Shown here: positions 1 to 5,977 of the stretch, in pieces
Position numbering within the stretch: the stretch's first letter is position 1
Layout: the number at the start of each line of letters is the position of its first letter
DNA from: an uncultured Gammaproteobacteria bacterium
Lineage (GTDB): Bacteria > Pseudomonadota > Gammaproteobacteria > Rariloculales > Rariloculaceae
Direction of reading: 5' to 3'
DNA length: 13,569 nt
NCBI GenBank assembly: GCA_946887385.1
Contig: CAMPKU010000115.1
Coordinates: 1 to 13,569 of the forward strand
Translations under genes and position numbers: made by a program
The notes under the pieces: model-generated
What the model was told of the DNA's origin: nothing
Seen by the model: only the letters and a program-made list of their open reading frames with translations
Databases searched by the model: none

Positions 1-942
1 GCCGTGCAGCAACAGCGCCGTGTAGAACTCCACGTTCGTCTTCAGCCTGCGCCCCGGCTTGTGCTCCTCGAGCACGCGTAGCGCGGTGTCTTCCACGGCG
101 CGCGCAAGCTCGTACAGGCGCAAATCCCCGGCGCGCTCGAACATGCGCGCCGCGGCGGCGGCAAGCGCGTCGGCGCGTGGATCACGCACCTTGTATACGC
201 GATGCCCGAAACCCATGAGCCGCTCGCCGCGGGCGATCTTCTCGCGCAGCACGGCTTCCGCCCGCTCGGCGCTGCCGATCTCGAACACCATGTCGAGCGC
301 GGGCCCGGGCGCGCCACCATGCAGCGGGCCTTTGAGCGCACCGACGGCGCCCGTCAAGGCGGAGACGAAGTCCGAGCCGGTCGACGTGATCACGCGTGCC
401 GTGAACGTCGACGCGTTCAAGCCGTGATCGGCCACGGTGGTCAAGTACACGTTCAGGCCGCGCACGAGCTCGGCATGCGGCTCCGCCGCGGTGAGCATGT
501 AGAGATAGTTCGCGGCCAGTCCGAAATCCGGGCGCGGCGCAACGGGCTCGGCGCCGCCCAAGAGGCGCGCGTACGCGGCCACGATCGTAGGGAACGAGCC
601 GACGAGGAGCCGGGCCGCGGCGAGGTCGTCGCCGGCGACGAGCGTGCCTGCTGCCATGCGCAAAGCATCCATGGGGTCGACGGCGCGCGTCGCGGCGTCG
701 CGCAGCAACGCGAGCGTGGCCGCCGGCAGCGCTTCGACGCCTACACGGCCGTCCACGGCGACGCCGGCGGCTTGCCACAGCTCGGTAACGACGTCCTCGT
801 AGTCGAGGTGCGCGAGATCGTCGAGCCGGCGCCCGGCGATGACGAGCTCGCCGCGCTCGCCGTCCACGTGGCTCAAGTTCGTCTCCGCTGCAACGACGCC
901 TTCGAGGCCCGGATTGGCGTGTGCGGAGATTTGCGTCGGCAT
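1..942 (-). CDS. Citrate synthase family protein (3' end cut by window edge)
   Basis: The reading frame stays open from an ATG at 942 to the window edge, giving 314 residues without a stop, so the C-terminus is missing. Citrate synthases condense oxaloacetate with acetyl-CoA (or propionyl-CoA in methylcitrate synthases) in the cytoplasm. Family motifs are clear: ADHGLNASTF (residues 171-180, catalytic His173), GPLHGGA (His208), GFGHRVY (244-250, catalytic His247), DPRA (254-257) and TNVEFY (302-307). The third catalytic residue, normally Asp in NVDFY, is Glu305 here; from memory Glu occurs in some short citrate synthase paralogues. The start is chosen because the family's N-terminal match begins just after it (PGLEGVVAAETNLSHVDG). 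No good Shine-Dalgarno precedes it. A weak promoter (TTGACT 978-973, 17-bp spacer, TACGTT 955-950) would give an almost leaderless transcript. It is divergent from the HTH-citrate synthase. Whether citrate or methylcitrate is made cannot be decided from the sequence. Confidence 0.92.
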   Translation of the reverse strand, partial: MPTQISAHANPGLEGVVAAETNLSHVDGERGELVIAGRRLDDLAHLDYEDVVTELWQAAGVAVDGRVGVEALPAATLALLRDAATRAVDPMDALRMAAGTLVAGDDLAAARLLVGSFPTIVAAYARLLGGAEPVAPRPDFGLAANYLYMLTAAEPHAELVRGLNVYLTTVADHGLNASTFTARVITSTGSDFVSALTGAVGALKGPLHGGAPGPALDMVFEIGSAERAEAVLREKIARGERLMGFGHRVYKVRDPRADALAAAAARMFERAGDLRLYELARAVEDTALRVLEEHKPGRRLKTNVEFYTALLLHG

Positions 943-974
943 GCCGGCCAACGTATGGTGTAGACACGATCCAG

Positions 975-996
975 TCAATATTGATTACTCAATCAA
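975..996. promoter_or_regulatory. Overlapping inverted repeats between divergent citrate synthase genes (candidate operator)
   Basis: The short gap between the divergent starts (942 and 998) is AT-rich in a GC-rich setting. It holds TCAATATTGA, a perfect 10-bp palindrome at 975-984, overlapping TTGATT-ACTC-AATCAA, a perfect 6-bp inverted repeat with a 4-bp spacer at 981-996. The second repeat ends one base before the ATG of the HTH-citrate synthase. The repeated half-site is TTGA/TCAA. A protein bound here would block both genes. The encoded HTH domain next door is the obvious candidate ligand, but that is inference. A minus-strand -35-like TTGACT (978-973) lies inside the first palindrome. 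Confidence 0.55.
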
Positions 997-997
997 C

Positions 998-2191
998 ATG
1001 CACAGCAGGAAGGCCGCCTGGCTCGACGCCGAACAGGCCGTCGCGGCGCTCGGCGTGAGCCGCGCCACGCTCTATGCTTACGTGAGCCGCGGCCGCATCC
1101 GCTCCGAAGCGGCGCCCGGCGGCGAGCGCCGCCGCCGCTACTCGCGCGACGACATCGAGCGCCTCAAAGCGCGCTCGCGCGAGCGGCGCAATCCGGAGAA
1201 GGCCGCCGAGCAGGCGCTCTATTGGGGGCTGCCGATTCTCGAATCCGCGATCACGCTGATCGCCGACGAGCACATGTATTACCGCGGTCACGACGCCGCG
1301 ACACTGGCGCGCGAGCGCTCGGTGGCCGACGTGGCCGCGCTGCTGTGGACGGGAACGGCCGATGGCGCCGCGCTCGGGGCGCCGGCGCGCATAGCGGCGG
1401 CACGGCTGCCGCGCAAGGGCGCGCCGTTCATCGCCGCGGCTCAATCGGCCTTGGCGTTCGCCTCCGCCGCGGACGCGCTCGCGTACGACCTGCGCCCGCG
1501 CACCGTGGCGCACACGGGCTGGCGCATCCTGTGGCTGTTGACGCGCTTGGCCGGCGGCGGCGACGGCGCGGGCGATACGATCGACGCGGTGTTGGCTTCC
1601 GCGTGGGGCGTGCCGCGAGCCGCCGAGCTGTTGCGCGCGGCGCTGATCGCGAGCGCGGATCACGAGCTCAACGTCTCTACGTTCACTGCACGGTGCGTCG
1701 CCTCGGCGGGCGGCTCGCCGTACGGCGTCGTCATCGCCGGGCTCGCGGCGCTCGAAGGAACCAAACACGGCGGCGCCACGGCGCGCATCGAGGCCGCCTG
1801 GGACGCGCTGCACCGCGCCCGCGACGTGCGGGCGGCGCTCACGGAGCGCCTGCGCCGCGGCGAGACGATCGAGGGCTTCGGCCACCCGCTCTACCCGAAC
1901 GGCGATCCGCGCGCCGCGCTGTTGCTCGGCATGCTGCCGAAGGCCAAGGCGAGCGCCTTCGCGCGCGAGCTCGCGGCCACGGCGCAAACCGTGCTCGGCG
2001 AAGCGCCGACGCTCGACTTCGCGCTCGTTGCCGTGGCCCGCACGCTCGGACTGCCGAACGGCGCGGCGCTGGCGCTGTTTGCCATCGCCCGCTCCATGGG
2101 CTGGATCGGCCACGCCATCGAGCAGTACGAGGCGAACGCGATCATCCGGCCGCGCGCAAAATACGTCGGCCCTACACCGCCGGCGCTATGA
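998..2191 (+). CDS. Citrate synthase with N-terminal MerR-like helix-turn-helix domain
   Basis: This is a 397-residue protein with two parts. Residues 7-57 look like a MerR/HTH_17 DNA-binding domain: helix-turn-helix AVAALGVSRATLYAYVSRG, then a wing ending in RRYSRDDIERL. Residues about 70-397 are a citrate synthase fold with ADHELNVSTF (catalytic His222), GTKHGGA (His257), GFGHPLY (catalytic His296, with Pro in place of the usual Arg), DPRA (303-306), LDFALV (catalytic Asp340) and the C-terminal RPR (384-386) of the family. All three catalytic residues are kept, so it may still be an enzyme, or it may use the fold to sense acetyl-CoA or oxaloacetate. ATG 998 is chosen because upstream codons in this frame run into the divergent gene and the homology starts here. 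Its start abuts an inverted repeat, suggesting autoregulation. The next gene follows after 34 bp. Confidence 0.9.
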   Translation: MHSRKAAWLDAEQAVAALGVSRATLYAYVSRGRIRSEAAPGGERRRRYSRDDIERLKARSRERRNPEKAAEQALYWGLPILESAITLIADEHMYYRGHDAATLARERSVADVAALLWTGTADGAALGAPARIAAARLPRKGAPFIAAAQSALAFASAADALAYDLRPRTVAHTGWRILWLLTRLAGGGDGAGDTIDAVLASAWGVPRAAELLRAALIASADHELNVSTFTARCVASAGGSPYGVVIAGLAALEGTKHGGATARIEAAWDALHRARDVRAALTERLRRGETIEGFGHPLYPNGDPRAALLLGMLPKAKASAFARELAATAQTVLGEAPTLDFALVAVARTLGLPNGAALALFAIARSMGWIGHAIEQYEANAIIRPRAKYVGPTPPAL

Positions 2192-2225
2192 TGCCGGTTC
2201 CCTAGAGCTGACTCGGCAGCGGACC

Positions 2226-3803
2226 ATGGCAACACCGCCCGGCATCACGGAACGCGACTTCGCGCGAGCGCTCGACGACTTTCGTAACACCGTGGGCCGC
2301 GAGTGGGTGTTCACGTCGGACGAGGACCTGAATCTCTATCGCGACGCGTACTCGCCGTTCAAGGGCGAAGCCGACGATCGCGTGCCGTCCGCGTCCGTCG
2401 CGCCCGACACCGTCGAGCAAGTGCAAGCCGTCGTCCGCATCGCCAACCGCTACCGCATTCCGCTCTGGACGATCGCGACGGGCCGAAACCTGGGCTACGG
2501 CGGCTCGGCGCCCGCCTATTCCGGCAGCGTCATCGTCGACTTGAAGCGGATGAATCGCATCCTCGAGGTCAACGACAAGACGCATTACGCCGTCGTCGAG
2601 CCCGGCGTCAGCTACTTCGATCTGCATCGCTACATTCAAGAGCGCGGCCTCAAAGTCTGGATCGATCCGGCCGATCCCGGCTGGGGCTCGCCCGTGGGGA
2701 ACGCGCTCGAGCGCGGCGGCGGCCGCACGCCGATGCGCGATCACTGGAACGCCGTGTGCGGGCTCGAGGTAGTGCTGCCGAACGGCGAGCTGCTGCGCAC
2801 GGGCATGGGGGCGAAGACGGACTCCGAGGTGTGGCACCAGTACAAGTACGGGTTCGGGCCGCTCGTCGACGGTCTGTTCTCGCAGTCGAACTACGGCATC
2901 GTCACGCGCATGGGACTGTGGCTCATGCCCTCGCCCGAGGCGTATCGCGACGGCCGGGTGAACGTGGCGCTGCACGACGATCTCGTGCCGTTCATGGAGA
3001 CGTACGCCTACCTCATGAACTCCGACATCTTGCGCGGCACGATGCTGCTCGAGAGCCCGCTGTTGAGCTACCACGTCTCGCAGGGCGGGTCGTTCTTCGA
3101 GATGCCGAACGGGCCGCCGATTGCACAGCTAGACGCGCTCGCACGCCAGCGCAACCTCCCCTACTGGAGCGCCGAGTTTCGGTTCTGGGGGCCGCCGCGC
3201 GTCATCGACGCGCAATGGGACTACGTGAAGGAAAAATTCGGCGCGATCCCGGGCGCCACGTTCGCCGACGGCCGCCGCTATGTGTTCCCGGCCGAGGTGG
3301 ACCAGAACGACCCCACGCTCACCGTTGCGCTCGGCATTCCAAGCCTCGGTGTGTTCGGCCTCTTGCAAGGCGGCGGCCACCTCGGCTTCTCGCCGATCAT
3401 TCCGATGACGGGCGAAGCCATCTTCAAGGCGCAACGCGTATTCGGCCAGCTCTACGCCGATCTCGCGCTACCCGCCGCCAATCAGTTCGCGGCGTTGCCG
3501 TGGTCGTACAATCCGCGCGCGCTCGTGCTGCTATTCGGCCTGCCAACGTCGAGCGACGCGGAGCAGAACCGCCAGAGCCGCGAGATCTTCGAGCGGCTGG
3601 TCGAGGTTTCCGCCGCGAACGGCTGGGCCGAGTATCGGACGCATATCGCGTTCATGGACAAGGTGGCGGAAATGTATTCGTTCAACGATCACGCGATGCG
3701 GCGCTTCCACGAAACCTTGAAGGACGCCGTCGATCCGAACGGAATCCTGTCGCCCGGCAAATCGGGCATCTGGCCGCGACATCTGCGCGGCACTCGCGGC
3801 TGA
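2226..3803 (+). CDS. FAD-dependent oxidase of the vanillyl-alcohol oxidase / p-cresol methylhydroxylase flavoprotein family
   Basis: This 525-residue protein matches the usual length of VAO and of the p-cresol methylhydroxylase flavoprotein PchF. These enzymes oxidise 4-alkylphenols through a quinone methide. The N-terminal PCMH-type FAD domain shows IATGRNLGYGGSAP (83-96), VIVDLKRMN (102-110), VEPGVSYFDL (124-133) and GSPVGNALERG (154-164). The C-terminal part has GGGHLGFSPI (382-391), where His385 sits at the place of the VAO histidine that carries FAD covalently (PchF uses a Tyr nearby). It also has EYRTHIAFMD (469-478), whose Tyr470-Arg471 match the phenolate-binding Tyr-Arg pair, and VDPNGILSPGKSGI near the end. 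No signal peptide is seen. No cytochrome c partner (PchC type) is present in the window, which with the His favours an oxidase over a cytochrome-coupled hydroxylase. The substrate is unknown; eugenol, vanillyl alcohol or lignin-derived phenols are possible. Confidence 0.9.
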   Translation: MATPPGITERDFARALDDFRNTVGREWVFTSDEDLNLYRDAYSPFKGEADDRVPSASVAPDTVEQVQAVVRIANRYRIPLWTIATGRNLGYGGSAPAYSGSVIVDLKRMNRILEVNDKTHYAVVEPGVSYFDLHRYIQERGLKVWIDPADPGWGSPVGNALERGGGRTPMRDHWNAVCGLEVVLPNGELLRTGMGAKTDSEVWHQYKYGFGPLVDGLFSQSNYGIVTRMGLWLMPSPEAYRDGRVNVALHDDLVPFMETYAYLMNSDILRGTMLLESPLLSYHVSQGGSFFEMPNGPPIAQLDALARQRNLPYWSAEFRFWGPPRVIDAQWDYVKEKFGAIPGATFADGRRYVFPAEVDQNDPTLTVALGIPSLGVFGLLQGGGHLGFSPIIPMTGEAIFKAQRVFGQLYADLALPAANQFAALPWSYNPRALVLLFGLPTSSDAEQNRQSREIFERLVEVSAANGWAEYRTHIAFMDKVAEMYSFNDHAMRRFHETLKDAVDPNGILSPGKSGIWPRHLRGTRG

Positions 3804-3819
3804 GCGGCAATCCCGAGCC
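3788..3819. repeat. Possible degenerate copy of the ATTCCCGC/GCGGGAAT-type intergenic repeat
   Basis: The stretch spanning the stop codon of the flavoprotein gene reads RHSRLSGNPEP in the +2 frame, much like the RHSRESGNPE peptide produced when the common proteobacterial repeat (CGTCATTCCCGCGAAAGCGG and following bases) is translated. By eye about 23 of 32 bases agree with that repeat as remembered. The hairpin is badly eroded, so this could be chance. It ends right at the ATG of the next gene. Confidence 0.35.
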
Positions 3820-4344
3820 ATGGGAGCGACCGCAGACACCGGTGCACAGACCGCCGACGCTGAAATCGAGCTCGACCGATCCGTGGATGCACGCGCCGTT
3901 CCCGTATGGCGCTGGTCGGCCGCCATGACGTGCGCTCCGCCCGTCATCGCCGCTTCGGTGTTCGTGCTCGGCGCAACCATCGCGGGCAACCCGGCCGTGA
4001 TCGTGCTTTGGATCGTCTGGATGCTGCTCCTCGCCGCGGCCGCGGCATACGTATGGAAGTACCCGGCGGCACGCTATCGCCATCTCCGCTATCGCATCGA
4101 CGATGTCGGCATCACCATTCGCGACGGCGTTTTCTGGCGCACCTGGTCGGCGCTGCCGCGCGTGCGCATTCAGCACACGGACGTGTCGCAAGGCCCGCTG
4201 CAGCGCCGCTACGGCGTGGCCGAGCTCAAGCTGTACACTGCAGGCAGCCGTTACACGCGCATCGATCTGCCGGGGCTCGAGCATGCCGTGGCGCTCGCGT
4301 TGCGCGATGAGCTGCAGCGGCACGCCAGCGACGATGCCGTCTGA
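3820..4344 (+). CDS. ydbS: YdbS-like membrane protein with bacterial PH domain (bPH2/DUF304)
   Basis: This 174-residue protein has two transmembrane segments (about 33-53 and 58-78) followed by one bacterial pleckstrin-homology domain (about 86-165). The domain is marked by the family pattern RYRIDDVGITIRDGVFWRT and LPRVRIQHTDVSQGPLQRRYGVAELKLYTAG (split here across residues 90-142). YdbS/YdbT pairs are inner-membrane proteins; the Bacillus pair has been linked to tolerance of certain bacteriocins, and the molecular role is not settled. The gene starts 16 bp after the flavoprotein gene and its last 11 bp overlap the YdbT-like gene, so the two are surely co-expressed and probably form a complex. 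No strong ribosome binding site precedes the ATG, which suggests translation coupled to the gene before it. Confidence 0.85.
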   Translation: MGATADTGAQTADAEIELDRSVDARAVPVWRWSAAMTCAPPVIAASVFVLGATIAGNPAVIVLWIVWMLLLAAAAAYVWKYPAARYRHLRYRIDDVGITIRDGVFWRTWSALPRVRIQHTDVSQGPLQRRYGVAELKLYTAGSRYTRIDLPGLEHAVALALRDELQRHASDDAV

Positions 4345-5890
4345 CGCGTCCAAACCGCTCGTGGACAGCCAGTTCAAGCCCGACCGGCGCTTGCATTCCT
4401 CATCCTGGGTGTTCAACGCAGTAGCGCAGATCAAGGCCTTGCTGTTCCCGTTGATCGTGGCCTCGATCATTGGCTCGCGCCGCGACTTTTCGCTTTGGTT
4501 GCCGGCGCTGGTGCTCGTGCCGCTGGTATGTGCAGCGCTGTGGCGGCAGTGGATTTACCGCTACGGCTTTTCACCGGACGGGCTCGTGATTCACGAAGGC
4601 CTGTTCTTCCGCAACGTGCGCACCATCGATTACGCACGCATCGAGAACGTCGACACCGAGCGCGGGCTCCTGCACCGCCTGCTAGGCGTGGCGGACGTGC
4701 GCGTGGAGACTTCCACGGGCGGCAGCGCGGAGGCGCGCATTCGCGTGCTCGACCTCGAGGCCGTGGAAGACATGCGCACGCGGATCTTCGCGCAGCGTTC
4801 GGAGCACGCCGATGCCGGCGCCGACGTCGCGGCCGCGAGCGCGCCCGAAGAAACGCTGCTCGCGCTCGGCCCGGGCGAGCTCGTGCGTTTCGGCCTCATC
4901 GACAACCGCGGCCTGCTCCTCGTGGCCGCGGCGCTCGGCCTGCTCGGCCAAGGCGGCTTCTTCGAGAACATGCAGCGCTGGGCGGTATTCGACTGGCTGC
5001 CTTTAAGAGAGCTCGCGAGCGCCGGCTTGCTGAGGCAGCTACTGCTCGCCGCTGCCACCGCCGCGGTGCTGATCACGGTCACACGCATACTGTCCGTGAT
5101 CCTGGCGTTCACGATGCTCTACGATTTTAGGCTGACGCGCGCCGGCAGCGATCTACACACGCGCTACGGGTTACTTACACGGATCTCGCGGACGCTACGC
5201 CGGCCGCGCGTTCAAGCCGTGCACCAGACCAGAACGATGCTGCACCGCCTCTTCGAGCGCGCGTCGCTGCGTGTGGATCTGGCCGGCGGACTTGCAACCG
5301 ACGCCAATGCGGGGCAGCAAGGCCGCCGCGGGAATTGGAACGACCTTTGGCTCGCGCCGCTCTGCTTGCAGGACGACGCCGAACGCTTGGTTCGCGTGGC
5401 GCTGCCGCAAGCGCGCACGTCCGAGGTGGACTGGCAAAGACTCGCGCCACGCGCGCGCTGGCGCATCTTTCGCGTGCGGGCCTTGATCTGGATCATCGCG
5501 GCGCCCGTGCCGGCCGCTTCGTTCATCGGTTGGTGGACTGCAGCGCTCGTTCCGGCGGTGCTGCCGCTCATCTGGCTGCACGCACACCTCTACGTGAAGC
5601 ACACTGGCTGGGCGCTGGACGATGACTTTTTCCTGCTAACGCGCGGTTGGTGGACGCGCAAGCTCTCCGTGGTCCGCCGCAACCGCATCCAGAGCGTGCG
5701 GCTGCGCGACTCGCCGTTCGATCGGCGCTATGGAATGACGCGGCTCAGCGTGGACAACGCGGGCACCGGCGCCATGAGCCATCGCGTGGCGCTGCCATAT
5801 CTCGACCGCCGCGTAGCGGAGCGGCTCGCGCTCGCGTTGTACCGGCCTCCTCGCTCAGCTCCAGAGGGCGCCCAGCTCGAGCTCGATTGA
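4334..5890 (+). CDS. ydbT: YdbT-like membrane protein with three bacterial PH domains
   Basis: This 518-residue protein repeats a module of hydrophobic pair plus bPH2 domain three times. Hydrophobic segments lie at about 33-48 and 53-70, 191-209 and 233-262, and 383-399 and 401-420. PH domains follow at about 73-155 (DYARIENVDTERGLLHRLLGVADVRV), 264-355 (RRPRVQAVHQTRTMLHRLFERASLRV) and 423-505 (RRNRIQSVRLRDSPFDRRYGMTRLSV), each with the typical 'R-I-x-x-V ... R-x-x-G-x-x-x-V' core. The start at 4334 is chosen because it gives the family-like N-terminus and an 11-bp overlap with the YdbS-like gene; the frame is open further upstream, but that part overlaps the preceding gene. Length and layout fit the usual YdbT (about 500 residues). 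It is the last gene of the plus-strand cluster. A 12-bp palindrome (5896-5907) follows the stop, without a T-run. Confidence 0.87.
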   Translation: MPSDASKPLVDSQFKPDRRLHSSSWVFNAVAQIKALLFPLIVASIIGSRRDFSLWLPALVLVPLVCAALWRQWIYRYGFSPDGLVIHEGLFFRNVRTIDYARIENVDTERGLLHRLLGVADVRVETSTGGSAEARIRVLDLEAVEDMRTRIFAQRSEHADAGADVAAASAPEETLLALGPGELVRFGLIDNRGLLLVAAALGLLGQGGFFENMQRWAVFDWLPLRELASAGLLRQLLLAAATAAVLITVTRILSVILAFTMLYDFRLTRAGSDLHTRYGLLTRISRTLRRPRVQAVHQTRTMLHRLFERASLRVDLAGGLATDANAGQQGRRGNWNDLWLAPLCLQDDAERLVRVALPQARTSEVDWQRLAPRARWRIFRVRALIWIIAAPVPAASFIGWWTAALVPAVLPLIWLHAHLYVKHTGWALDDDFFLLTRGWWTRKLSVVRRNRIQSVRLRDSPFDRRYGMTRLSVDNAGTGAMSHRVALPYLDRRVAERLALALYRPPRSAPEGAQLELD

Positions 5891-5922
5891 GTCGACAACG
5901 CGCGTTGCTTTCGAGCATAGCC

Positions 5923-5951
5923 TTGCGTACGGAGGCACGGTTCCGTAAAGT
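5923..5951 (+). promoter_or_regulatory. Predicted sigma-70 promoter of the ADOP permease gene
   Basis: TTGCGT (5923-5928) and TAAAGT (5946-5951) are spaced by exactly 17 bp. They match the -35 consensus at 3 of 6 bases and the -10 at 4 of 6. Transcription would start near 5957-5959, at the centre of the 26-bp palindrome, leaving a leader of about 20 bases with a good ribosome binding site. The match alone is modest; the fit with the operator raises it. Confidence 0.45.
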
Positions 5952-5973
5952 CTCCTACAGCTGTAGGAGACTT
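5948..5973. promoter_or_regulatory. Perfect 26-bp palindromic operator (TACA-GC-TGTA core), overlapping the Shine-Dalgarno
   Basis: Every base from 5948 to 5960 pairs with 5961 to 5973: the inner arms are CTCCTACAG and CTGTAGGAG, flanked by AAGT and ACTT. The core TACA-NN-TGTA resembles operators of the BlaI/MecI family of winged-helix repressors, which are often found beside ADOP permeases (recalled, not checked). The site covers most of the predicted -10, the likely start of transcription and the ribosome binding site AGGAGA (5965-5970), 7 bases before ATG 5978. A bound repressor would block the gene completely. No BlaI-like gene is in the window. Confidence 0.75.
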
Positions 5974-5977
5974 GGCG

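Noticed and set aside
182..967. Long minus-strand ORF starting with GTG at 967 (MSTPYVGRHADAN)
   Set aside because: It is Arg-rich, low-complexity and in a different frame from the citrate synthase, whose motifs are all in the 942 frame.
989..3074. Long minus-strand ORFs opposite the HTH-citrate synthase and the flavoprotein (to 374 residues)
   Set aside because: They are antisense shadows in GC-rich DNA: rich in Arg/Ala/Gly, with no family motifs, while the opposite strand has clear ones.
2303..3928. 541-residue plus-strand ORF overlapping the flavoprotein gene
   Set aside because: It is the +2 frame shadow of the flavoprotein and Arg-rich throughout. Only the short RHSRLSGNPEP piece was kept, as a repeat hint.
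5896..5907. 12-bp palindrome CAACGCGCGTTG after the YdbT-like gene
   Set aside because: It is short, made of CG steps common in this DNA, and lacks a T-run, so it was not called a terminator or operator.
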